The notes below the pieces were generated by a model that saw only the letters and a list, made by a program, of their open reading frames with translations, had not been told where the DNA came from and did not search any database. Below, in pieces: positions 1-10,118 of a DNA stretch of 64,000 bases. The translations under genes were made by a program, and so were the position numbers. Source of the DNA: Globodera rostochiensis (Eukaryota; Nematoda; Chromadorea; Rhabditida; Heteroderidae); the NCBI GenBank assembly GCA_018350325.1, contig JAEVLN010000001.1, forward strand, positions 2,965,501 through 3,029,500, read 5' to 3'. Within the stretch, counting starts at the first letter, position 1, and each line of letters begins with the position of its first letter.

Positions 1-2150
1 TGGCATTTTGCCAATTTTCAAAAATGTTGTTGTTGGCATTATGTCCCGCTTCATTATGCCCAACATTGTCAGCATAAATGTCATAAGTTTTTGATGTTGA
101 CGGCCGCGAAGAGTGATAGCCGGCAGACGAAGGTGGCGTCTGACGAACCTCCGACCGGCACGACGCCTCGGCAATCGTCTCAAATGCCAACACGGGACTC
201 TGCTTTCCGGGTTCGGCAAGTTTCAAGGTTGCCACCATTCCGAATTCGGCATTTTCAGAGTTTGGCATTTCAGTTTCGGCATTTTCGGGCATCAGCACAT
301 AAGTCCCCAACTTTGGCATTCCGGACTCCGCATTTTCAAACCGTGCCATTCCTGTTGCGGAATATTCAGCAGTTCCAGATGTTGCCATTCCGCCTTCTTC
401 GGCATTTTTGCCAACTTGAGCTGTTCCGTACTCAGTGCCTCCGGGTCCGGCATTTTCAAACTTTACTATTCCGATTACGCCATTTTCGCACTTATTTGGT
501 CTCCGGGCTTTCAACTTCTCGGTTTCAAGACTTCCAGATTCCAACCGCCTTGGTTCTGTACTCGTTGATTTCGACGAGTTTCCGGATTGTGGTTGTTCTT
601 CAGTGTTCGGCCCGATGGCTTCAACTTGGCGCTGGTTGTCGATTTTGGCGTCCTCCGATAAACTTGGCGTTCCGTCTCCATCAATGTGTTGTTCAACAAC
701 AGTCCGTTGCTGGAATTGTTGCCGAATCCAGTCCAATCGGCGCCCAATTGTGTCCATTTCGTCCATCAATTGGTCATCACTTGGCTAAATGTTCAACAAA
801 AACATTTTGGCTAATTCAAATAAAAATGGGGCGGGAGGCACCTCTTCATTTCTGTGTCCAGCTGCTGAACTGCTTGCAGAGCTCGGTTTTTTGTTTGTCC
901 TCATCATTTTATTCGATGAAGTTCTTCTCCGGTTGGTCCGAGTACAGCTTGAACCCGAACTTCGGCTTGTTCGAGATGCACTCAACGAGTTCGGCCCTCC
1001 ATCATATGCTGAGGTCGAATCCGCCGAAATCAATGGTTTCTTCTTCTGATGCTTTTGCCGCTTGGCGAATTCGTCACGGAGACGTTCCCGCATCAGCTGG
1101 ACATGCTCATCGCCGCTGGAATATGCGTGGTGAACTTCTTCATCCGGACGCGCATCTTTTTGGCGCAAATTCAAATCGTAATCCAATTCCTCCCCAGCAG
1201 TCTGTCGTTCATCCAACTTAGCCAAGCTGGTCCGAATTTTGGCAATTATCTCCGAAAGACCGTCTTCATTATGACGACATTTGTTGTCCACATTTGTTTT
1301 TGTGGGCCGCTGCTCTGTCTTTGCCGGGCACGAGTTGAAGCTGTTCATGGCGGGGATGAGGTGTTGTTCATCTCCAGCGACGACCGAACAAATTTCATTT
1401 GGGTCCAATTGGAGCAGTATTTGAATTGGTTGGTCTTGCAGTGGCACCAGTTGAAAGCGGTGGGCCAGGAAGCGAAAACGTACAAAATCAGTGGTCACAA
1501 GCTAAACATTTTTTAAAAAAATGTTTAAGACCCTTTGATCTGATCATGAATTGAAAACGATAATGCCAATGTTTTGTTTTTGCTTAAAGTGATCGGGTCC
1601 TGCCAGTACTTTTGTGCATTTTGGATTTCTGAGATTGTTTTAATCGAAAAATGATTCCGATCAAACCGATCGTTTCGTAATCTGATCTTAAATTAGGGTT
1701 TAATCAAACGGTCAAAAAGAAAAATTGTAATTTTGAAAAAACCCCGGAATTTGATATGGGGGAAATTCAGTCCCAAATCAGTACCGGCCAACTCAATAAT
1801 AAATAATATATTCGAAATCATTCAATTTTTGCATTGTCGTCCGTCCCCAACCACCTTGAACTTTTGCTCCTCGCCAACAAACACTTCCAAATGGCCAACC
1901 CAATTTGAATTTTTTGTTGTCCCAATTTCATTGTCCGATGTGTCCATCAACAACAATGATCGCCATTTTGGTCGATTTTGCTCATTTAATGGGGGCAAAA
2001 ATCTGAAAACAAAAAAAAAAAAAATTTTAAAATCTTTTTAGTGCAAAAAAAAAGAGAAACTACCTTCGTGTTGGTGCCTTTTGTTGTTGAATTGTGTGGA
2101 GGAACAACAAAGCACTTTCAATGTCAATTTGTTCAGCCAACTGAGCCCAC
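1..2150 (-). CDS. Uncharacterised protein gene, copy 1 (partial, runs off left edge)
   Basis: Four minus-strand exons in consistent phase: 2150-2064, 2002-1855, 1501-842 and 784 to beyond base 1. Introns are GT-AG; the third is 57 bp and removes an in-frame TAG. The encoded protein has an N-terminal globular-looking part (contains WVGHLEVFVG and RFRFLAHRFQLVPLQ), then a Ser/Arg-rich stretch, then a low-complexity part with repeated ENAE-type motifs. I do not recognise the family. It is nearly identical to the copy at 6551-9878; visible coding differences include a 3-bp in-frame deletion near 612 and a change at the left edge (near base 10). No convincing ATG exon is seen upstream of 2150; the first exon starts in phase 2, so the 5' end is missing or unrecognised. 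It lies head-to-head with the F-box gene at 2451, about 300 bp away. Confidence 0.6.
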
Positions 2151-2450
2151 CTGATTTTATTATTAGGGATGATTTTACTTTTAGGCTCGAAAAATCTCAA
2201 AAAAAGCCAAAATAGGCTCCAAAAAGCGGTGTTCATAAGCAAAGTAAGGGTTCTAAACGTGAAATAACAATAATGGCTTAAAAGCTTTTGTTTTACATAG
2301 TAAAATTATCGGTCTAGATATTCATCTCTTTTTATAAAATATAAAAAAAATTCTAGAAAAATCTGTATACACAAAAATGCTTAAAAACTTTTGATTTTGT
2401 TTTTAGGCTAAGCATCATCGGAACCCCTAAATAATTGGGTTTTCTACAAA
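2151..2450. promoter_or_regulatory. Divergent intergenic region between copy-1 gene pair
   Basis: AT-rich, roughly 300 bp, between the first recognised exon of the minus-strand gene and the ATG of the F-box gene. The equivalent region in copy 2 is 9879-10118 (240 bp). Both contain a stretch resembling dispersed repeat sequence elsewhere in the window (CCTAAAAGTA followed by ATTATT runs). A TTTTAG just upstream of each F-box ATG could be a spliced-leader acceptor. Any shared promoter must lie here; no specific motif can be assigned. Confidence 0.35.
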
Positions 2451-3713
2451 ATGTCAGACAACGTAAGCGACGAAGAGCAGCAGCAGCAAATGGAGGAACT
2501 GTAAGTTTATTTCCAGAAGAGTCAATCAAAAGCAATAAATTCCCAAATTTCAGTTTCATTTGTGCCGACATTTGGCTCGAAGTGTTCGCATTCCTTGACC
2601 CTGTTAAACTTGGACTCAAAATGGCGCTGATCAGTGATCGATTCGACGTTTTGGTGGACGAACACTTCAAATTGAGGAAATGGTCGCTGAGTTGGCTGCA
2701 AATTCGTCGTGCAATTGGAGGGAATGGCGCACAAATTGTCAACAGGCGCTCTGGTGAACTGCTGCCAATTCCTCAAGGACCGCTGCCAGACAAAGTGATC
2801 GGATTCGAACAGATTCAAATCAGGTCGCTTCCTTCCCAAAAAGTTTACGAAATTTAAAAGATTTTTGAACTTTCAGTTACGTCGACAAAACCGTCATCGA
2901 ATTCCTTCAACGCATCCGCCGTCTTTTTGACTCGGCCGAGACAAATGTTTACCTCGCAACTCTCACAATTTCCGACGACAGCTTGGAAATTGTATGGCAA
3001 AAGATTTGGCCTTTTGTCAGCGACAACATTTGGGGCTTTTTGGACTACTTCGTTCTCGACAATTTTCGGAAATTCTCTCCGACTGTTCTTCGCAACTGCG
3101 CAAAGCTCCGACGGATCTTCTCCTTTGGACTTTTCCCCGAATTTCCGGCCGAAGACAACGCCGATGCTTCTTCCGGCCAAGCCTTGGCCAAATGGTTGAT
3201 CACTGCCCGTGAAGATGATCGTCCGAAGACGCTTCGTTGTGTTTTTTCTTCGACAGGAATGGAGGGACTCAAAGCGGTAATTTTCTTTCATTTTTATAAT
3301 CAATTTGAGAGAATAATTTTATTCTCTTCGTTTTAGGCATTTGTCAACGCTTCGGAGCAGGTCAATTTCATCATAAAATGTTGGGCTTATGACGGTGAAG
3401 TTGTGCCATTCGAACTGGAGAACAATTGGACGGGGGAGCGGTTGACATTGCGACAAATGGACGAAAGATGGTGGCTGTTGGTGCGTTGTCCAATTGTGCG
3501 AGAAGAGGACAAATGGGCCAAGTGGGAGGAGGAGGCAATTGAGTGGGGATCGCTTAGTGGATGGAATTTAATTTCAATTGGCTTCGACGACTGGGACATC
3601 GGCGACGGGTAAGCGAATGAAATTGTCTCAAAATATTCCTCCCAAAGTTAAAATTTCTAATTTTTAGAATGCTTGACGAAAACGACGATGGCCCGAGCGA
3701 GCCCAGGAAGTGA
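2451..3713 (+). CDS. F-box protein, cyst-nematode expanded family, copy A
   Basis: Five exons: 2451-2500, 2554-2823, 2877-3276, 3337-3608, 3668-3713, giving 345 residues with all phases consistent. Residues about 17-55 form an F-box-like helix region (ICADIWLEVFAFLDP, then [14 protein letters not shown]), the part that would bind Skp1 in an SCF ubiquitin ligase. The remainder is the family's conserved body ([27 protein letters not shown], ending GPSEPRK), of unknown fold and presumably the substrate-binding part. The acidic Gln-rich start [12 protein letters not shown] is shared with the other copies. Paralogues lie at 10119, 23381 (minus) and 38565. Function as an F-box adaptor is inferred from the domain only. 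Confidence 0.85.
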
Positions 3714-4293
3714 TGGACGGACGGAGGACAGACGAATTTAATGGAGGAAATTCAAACAGAAAATAAATTAGGTAATTGATTATAATTGTTGGGTTCGTTC
3801 ATTTGCTGTAATTGGAATCTGTGGACATTATTTGTTGTATATTCTATCATACCAATAAAAAATGAGAACAATAATAGTGGTTGGCACTGAAGCGGGCTCA
3901 ACCCCAGACTAAAATAGATTTGTCAAAAAGTGCTTCTACAAAATTCAAACAGTAAATCAATATAATTAGAGACCGGACCAGGGGTGCTCGTAATTACGAG
4001 TTACGGATTACTTAAATTACGGTGTTTTTGGCAGACGAGTTACGAATTTTTTTATCTTAGTCTGATCAAATGCAAATGATCAGAAATTCCAACCCAAATT
4101 TTTGAATTTGGCATTTACTTAAGCCCAATACCTTCTTGTAATTACTCAAATTTTGTTTAGATATATGACACCAGAGATTGTTCGTCGACAGCCAGAAGTA
4201 AATAAATCATTTTCTTCATTTTTTAATAAAATTTATTGTTCAAAATATAAATGGAGTTGGTCTTCGACCCGTCGCTTGTGGCGCAATGTCGAG
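3714..4293. other. Non-coding 3' flank of F-box copy A
   Basis: Holds the 3' UTR with an AAATAAATTA poly(A)-like signal near 3760. The first ~150 bp match the 3' flank of copy B (11866-12003), after which the two copies diverge. No coding exon is seen. Confidence 0.5.
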
Positions 4294-4403
4294 TAGAGCC
4301 CGGACTTGAGGAGGACCGATCGAGATTATTTGATTGCGAGTCTTGAACTCTCGATCGAAAAATACCGAGATTTTGATCGAAAATCTCGATCGTCCGGGCT
4401 CTA
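4294..4403. mobile_element. 110-bp hAT-type MITE (TAGAGCCCGG family)
   Basis: Perfect terminal inverted repeats TAGAGCCCGGAC / GTCCGGGCTCTA flanked by 8-bp direct repeats ATGTCGAG (4286-4293) and ATGTTGAG (4404-4411), one mismatch. An 8-bp duplication and TAG-start termini fit the hAT superfamily. The interior has CTCGATCG-type palindromic sequence and no coding capacity. Related copies lie at 21364 and 32415. Confidence 0.8.
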
Positions 4404-4528
4404 ATGTTGAGGGAATGGTCGGATTAGAGGTCCAAAGTTCGTCAGGGACCAACAAACATTCTTGATTATTAATAAATATAAATTAAATTTTAAAAAGCTC
4501 GAAAAAAATTTGTCAAAAAATTCTCCAG

Positions 4529-5248
4529 GGCTACGGTCAATGCGCGGACTGGTGGAGTTTCGGTGTCATTGCATTTGAACTGCTCACCGGCTGTTCGCCG
4601 TTCACTGTGGACGGCAATCAGAACTCAACGGAGGACATTGCGCGACGCATTTTGACCAAAAAAGTGCCGTACCCAAAATGGATGGACCGAACATCGCGCG
4701 ACTTCATCGGACAACTGCTCAACAGGGACCCAAAGCTGAGGTGATCAGAGCAGAAGAATTTTGTTATTGATCTACAACTGAAGTGATCAGACGCAATAAT
4801 TCCGTGAAGTAAAGCTAGGCAAAATGGTAATAAACTCTGGGTGGGACTCGAACCCACGACCTTTCACCCAATCCGTGACAGCTTTTCCACTGAGCTACCC
4901 GGGCGTCCGGTTTGTTTATGGGATGATCTTTGCCCCCTAGGCGTTTTAACCGTCCACGTCCAACAAGCTTCTTCCTTACAGTAGTGAATAACATTTAAAT
5001 TTTAAAAAATCAATTTTGTCCAGACTTGGCGCCTGGAAAATTTTGCTACAGGCAAACAAACATTTTTTTAAAAAATATTTTTCTATTAAAAAAATGTTTT
5101 CAGAATTTACTGCCCAAACGCCGCTGTTCTCGCCGGCGGATAAGCCGCCCGCCGAGTGCCACACATTCTTTCGCGGCTACTCCTTTGTGTCCCCGTCGGT
5201 GATCTTCGCTAGCGACAACGTAATTGGACAAGAATGCCTGGAGGCAAG
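4529..5248 (+). pseudogene. Fragment of an MSK/RSK-type AGC kinase gene
   Basis: Exon 4529-4740 encodes the C-lobe of an N-terminal AGC kinase domain: DWWSFGVIAFELLTG, SPFTVDG, ARRIL, then RDPKLR, closest in memory to MSK (RPS6KA5; rskn-2 in C. elegans). A small exon from 5024 continues with RLGAW, and the piece ending at 5248 has the AGC C-terminal tail (EFTAQTPLFSPA, FRGYSFVSPS). The usual sequence between RLG and EFT is mostly missing. There are no 5' kinase exons (glycine loop, catalytic HRD/DFG) between 3714 and 4529, and no second kinase domain downstream. It is therefore a gene fragment, probably dead. It sits between the two tandem module copies and has no counterpart after copy B. 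A tRNA-like insertion interrupts the first intron. Confidence 0.75.
4836..4908 (-). repeat. tRNA-like sequence (degenerate, SINE-like)
   Basis: On the minus strand it shows an A box (TAGCTCAGTGG), a D arm that closes, an anticodon stem TCAC/GTGA with a 7-nt loop, and a B box in a T arm GTGGGTTCGAGTCCCAC. The acceptor stem does not pair and the loop lacks U33, so it is not a functional tRNA. It sits inside the intron of the kinase fragment, as a tRNA-derived SINE or tRNA pseudogene would. Confidence 0.6.
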
Positions 5249-6095
5249 GTGTTTATTTACAAGCAGAGCCCAAAGCCTCTCTCTCTCATCAAAGTCCGGG
5301 GCATTTTCTCGGGGGTTAAAATGCCCTAAAATGCTTTTGGAAATTATTGCCTCGGGGTTAAAAAGATGCTTGAAATTAGCGCCAGGGGGAGGGGGGAAAT
5401 GGGTAATCCTGTCTTTCATTGGTCCCGAATTAAATGAAGGTTTTATGTAATTCTGAGAAGTTTTCGGGGGTTATCGAGGTCCCTGATCACGAATATGACA
5501 TCATATTCATCATATGACATCATCTAATCATGATTTCAACATCTATAATTTTTTGAGAAAAATAGAAAATTTTTAAAAACCGATTTTTATTGCAGTAGCT
5601 GGCTAATATTTGTTGTAAATTTGAATAAGCTTTTCCTTTTTATTTTTCGTGCAACACCATAAAAAAAGAAGAAAAAAGATATTTTTTGATTAAAAGGAAC
5701 TAGAAATTATCGCCTCGGGGTATTTTCCGAAGTGTTTAAAAACTTAAGCGTCTATTTTGAGATTCTTCGAACCTAAAAGTATCAACCCTAACTAATTATT
5801 ATTATTATTTTTATTTTTTAATGCCTATATGTATATGGACGAAATATTCTCCGGACAAAAATATATCCGGGCTCCCCGGGGCCCCATAAATAAAAATGAC
5901 ATAAATGCCCGACAAAATCTACCATAATAAACGGAAGAAAACCGTCCGTCGTTTGTTCACCTGATTAAATGTCATTTTTTTTTTTGAAAAATTGCCCAGC
6001 CCACCTTAATTAACACCGGACAAACTGTCTCCCACAGGACAAATGTCCCACAGACAAAATGTCCAACTCCGACAAATGGCCCTCCACACGCATAT
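5249..6095. other. Non-coding repeat-bearing spacer
   Basis: AT-rich with no exon recognised. From about 5841 it carries a dispersed sequence with repeated GACAAAAT/GACAAATG words that also precedes the second satellite array (12760-12996), so the satellite and its left flank were copied together. Confidence 0.5.
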
Positions 6096-6301
6096 ACCGT
6101 TTTAGACTTGGCCTACCGTTTTAGACTTGGCCTACCGTTTTAGACTTGGCCTACCGCTTTAGACTTGGCCTACCGTTTTAGACTTGGCCTACCGTTTTAG
6201 ACTTGGCCTACCGTTTTAGACTTGGCCTACCGCTTTAGACTTGGCCTACCGCTTTAGACTTGGCCTACCGTTTTAGACTTGGCCTACCGCTTTAGACTTG
6301 G
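6096..6301. repeat. 19-bp satellite array, about 11 units
   Basis: Perfect 19-bp periodicity, unit ACCGTTTTAGACTTGGCCT, with a recurrent T/C change (ACCGT versus ACCGC). It ends 250 bp before the stop codon of the minus-strand gene at 6551. The array at 12997 has the same unit, about four times as long. Confidence 0.97.
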
Positions 6302-6550
6302 GGAAATGATTGATCACCCACCCGTCCGTCCGTTCTGCTGATCAATTTTTTTTGTGGGAGGGTGGGGCGGAAGTTGAACACACAAAATGTGGTGTACATT
6401 TATTCAACGTTGACCTTGAAAACAAAACAAAAAAACACGGAGAAAGCTCAACGAAAATGGCACAAACAAACAAATTAATCTAAAATAAAAATATATATTA
6501 AAATTTCTCGAGTTTATAAGCATCATGTCTGATCAGTGATCATTGATTGA

Positions 6551-9500
6551 TCACCGGTCACTTCCTGCACGCCTTCGCATTGCCTCAACATCCGCTTCAT
6601 CCAGTTCAACTGAGTACAGGACAACACCATTTCTTGTCATGTCATTGTTGTTATTACTATTTATGTTGTTGCTTGTGTTGTTGTTGTGCTGCTGCTGATC
6701 CAGTCCGATGCCGCTGTCATACGTGCCGCTGGTCTGAGGCTGTTGTTGTTGTTGCTGCTTCTAAGATTTATATAATTTTTTAAATTAAAATATTTGAATT
6801 TTCTGGCAAACCGACCATCGCAATTTTCGACTTTGGCACTTTGGTGCCGCCCGAATTTTGGCTCCTCCTCATTCGCTCCATTTTGGCGGCCAACTCCAGA
6901 AAAGTTCGTCGGCGTGTTGGATGCGTTAAAGTGCAGCCGCCTGTTTCAACGGCATCTTCCGGCCCTCGGGGCGTTGTGTAAAGTTCTATTAAAAATGTTT
7001 GAATTCTTTCGAAAAAAAACAATTCTCTTGGCGTACCGTCCAATTTAAGCACAAGCAACGGCCGTTCAAGTTGAATTGGCGCCATTTGGCGTTCCGTTCG
7101 AATTGTGCCGTCAAAGGGCGGCAACAAACGCAACCATTGGGGCCGCCGCCACGGCGACCGTCGCGGTGCCGTCTGGGCCACGTCTTCCGTTCCGGAAGGG
7201 TTTTCTGTTCCGGAACGGACGTCTCTTCTTCCGGATGATTTTGGCATCGCTTTCGAGCATTCCGACGTGGCATTAGCCGGTGGATTCGCCACTTTTGTTG
7301 GACTGTTCCGGGGGAACACCTAAAATAACTAAAATCACTTTTAGTTTTATAATCTTAATAGAAATTGAGTTTTTCCATAATATTAAAATTTGATTAGATT
7401 TGCTTTAGACTTTCTTCTCTGATAGTATCCAATTTTAAATCGATTTATTTTTAACATTTAGTAATTCAATTGTACAATAATATTTTATTTAAATTAGTAA
7501 AAAGAGCCTTAATTCAAAATATGATTAATTTTCAATTATAAAATATTTTAAATTTTCAAATCTTGCAAATTGCCTGCCTCAATTTCTTTCCATAATCGGC
7601 GTTTTGGCTTTTTTGTCACATTTAAATTGGCACCCTCCACCTCCTCCTCCTCCTCCTCGCTGCTCCTCAGCCCGCTGAAGTCCATCCGTTCCACCGCCGG
7701 CGGCGGCATCGTTTGAACATTGGCATTTATCCAATTTTCAAAAATGTTGTTGTTGGCTTTATGTTTCGCTTCATTATGCCCAACATTGTCAGCATAAATG
7801 TCATAAGTTTTTGATGTTGACGGCCGCGAAGAGTGATAGCCGGCAGACGAAGGTGGCGTCTGACGAACCTCCGACCGGCACGACGCCTCGGCAATCGTCT
7901 CAAATGCCAACACGGGACTCTGCTTTCCGGGTTCGGCAAGTTTCAAGGTTGCCACCATTCCGAATTCGGCATTTTCAGAGTTTGGCATTTCAGTTTCGGC
8001 ATTTTCGGGCATCAGCACATAAGTCCCCAACTTTGGCATTCCGGACTCCGCATTTTCAAACCGTGCCATTCCTGTTGCGGAATATTCAGCAGTTCCAGAT
8101 GTTGCCATTCCGGCTTCTTCGGAATTTTTGCCAACTTGAGCTGTTCCGTACTCAGTGCCTCCGGGTCCGGCATTTTCAAACTTTACTATTCCGATTACGC
8201 CATTTTCGCACTTATTTGGTCTCCGGGCTTTCAACTTCTCGGTTTCAAGACTTCCAGATTCCAACCGCCTTGGTTCTGTACTCGTTGATTTCGACGAGTT
8301 TCCGGATTGTGGTTGTTCTTCAGTGTTCGGCTGCCCGATGGCTTCAACTTGGCGCTGGTTGTCGATTTTGGCGTCCTCCGATAAACTTGGCGTTCCGTCT
8401 CCATCAATGTGTTGTTCAACAACAGTCCGTTGCTGGAATTGTTGCCGAATCCAGTCCAATCGGCGCCCAATTGTGTCCATTTCGTCCATCAATTGGTCAT
8501 CACTTGGCTAAATGTTCAACAAAAACATTTTGGCTAATTCAAATAAAAATGGGGCGGGAGGCACCTCTTCATTTCTGTGTCCAGCTGCTGAACTGCTTGC
8601 AGAGCTCGGTTTTTTGTTTGTCCTCATCATTTTATTCGATGAAGTTCTTCTCCGGTTGGTCCGAGTACAGCTTGAACCCGAACTTCGGCTTGTTCGAGAT
8701 GCACTCAACGAGTTCGGCCCTCCATCATATGCTGAGGTCGAATCCGCCGAAATCAATGGTTTCTTCTTCTGATGCTTTTGCCGCTTGGCCAATTCGTCAC
8801 GGAGACGTTCCCGCATCAGCTGGACATGCTCATCGCCGCTGGAATATGCGTGGTGAACTTCTTCATCCGGACGCGCATCTTTTTGGCGCAAATTCAAATC
8901 GTAATCCAATTCCTCCCCAGCAGTCTGTCGTTCATCCAACTTAGCCAAGCTGGTCCGAATTTTGGCAATTATCTCCGAAAGACCGTCTTCATTATGACGA
9001 CATTTGTTGTCCACATTTGTTTTTGTGGGCCGCTGCTCTGTCTTTGCCGGGCACGAGTTGAAGCTGTTCATGGCGGGGATGAGGTGTTGTTCATCTCCAG
9101 CGACGACCGAACAAATTTCATTTGGGTCCAATTGGAGCAGTATTTGAATTGGTTGGTCTTGCAGTGGCACCAGTTGAAAGCGGTGGGCCAGGAAGCGAAA
9201 ACGTACAAAATCAGTGGTCACAAGCTAAAATTTTTTTAAAAAATGTTTAAGACCCTTTGATCTGATCATGAATTGAAAACGATAATGTCAATGTTTTGTT
9301 TTTGCTTAAAGTGATCGGGTCCTGCCAGTACTTTTGTGCATTTTGGATTTCTGAGATTGTTTTAATCGAAAAATGATTCCGATCAAACCGATCGTTTCGT
9401 AATCTGATCTTAAATTAGGGTTTAATCAAACGGTCAAAAAGAAAAATTGTAATTTTGAAAAAACCCCGGGATTTGATAAGGGGGAAATTCAGTCCCAAAA

Positions 9501-9878
9501 TTGGAGACTTCAGTACCGGCCAACTCAATAATAAATAATTATTATTCAAAATCATTCAATTTTTGCATTGTCGACCGTCCCCAACCACCTTGAACTTTTG
9601 CTCCTCGCCAACAAACACTTCCAAATGGCCAACCCAATTTGAATTTTTTGTTGTCCCAATTTCATTGTCCGATGTGTCCATCAACAACAATGATCGCCAT
9701 TTTGGTCGATTTTGCTCATTTAATGGGGGCAAAAATCTAAAAAAAAAAAAACAATTTTAAAATGTTTTTTATTGAAAAAAAGAGAAACGACCTTCGTGTT
9801 GGTGCATTTTGTTGTTGAATTGTGTGCAGGAACAACAAAGCACTTTCAATGTCAATTTGTTCAGCCAACTGAGCCCAT
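6551..9878 (-). CDS. Uncharacterised protein gene, copy 2 (3' end complete)
   Basis: Seven exons on the minus strand: 9878-9792, 9736-9589, 9224-8565, 8507-7578, 7319-7037, 6985-6816, 6760-6551; stop TGA at 6553-6551. All junction phases agree, about 828 residues. The junction 7578/7319 needs a GC donor (GAG|GCAGGC); if it is not used, the protein stops at 7548 and the last three exons belong to a separate gene. Visible parts: an unrecognised N-terminal region, a Ser/Arg-rich stretch, repeated ENAE/GMP motifs, an acidic run (SSEEEEEEVEG), a basic run (RRRTFLELAAKMERMRR) and a Gln/Asn-rich C-terminal exon. No known family; low-complexity composition suggests a scaffold or regulatory protein, but that is a guess. 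The ATG exon is not identified. Head-to-head with F-box copy B. Confidence 0.6.
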
Positions 9879-10118
9879 CTGATTTTATTATTATTATTAT
9901 TAGGGATGATTTTACTTTTAGGCTCAAAAAATCCAAAATATGTATGTAGGCGTCTCAAAAAATGCCAAAATAGGCTCCAAAAAGCGGGATCTTTTTATAA
10001 AATATAAAAAAAATTCTAGAAAAATCTGTTTTCGAAATACACAAAAATGCTTGAAAACTTTTGATTTTGTTTTTAGCTAAGCATCATCGGAACCCTAAAT
10101 AATTGGATTTTCTACAAA
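9879..10118. promoter_or_regulatory. Divergent intergenic region of copy-2 gene pair
   Basis: 240 bp between the two head-to-head genes, AT-rich, with a TTTTTAG acceptor-like site near 10077 upstream of the F-box ATG. It is shorter than the copy-1 equivalent because of an internal indel. No defined promoter motif. Confidence 0.3.

Noticed and set aside
91..1221. Long plus-strand frame (and its copy at 7811-8944)
   Set aside because: Antisense shadow of the minus-strand gene: the minus strand has splice sites, phase continuity and sensible composition, whereas this frame is rich in Phe, Arg and His without any domain.
4836..4908. Functional tRNA gene
   Set aside because: The acceptor stem does not pair and the anticodon loop is not standard, so it was recorded as a tRNA-like repeat. 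The same applies to 28553-28625.
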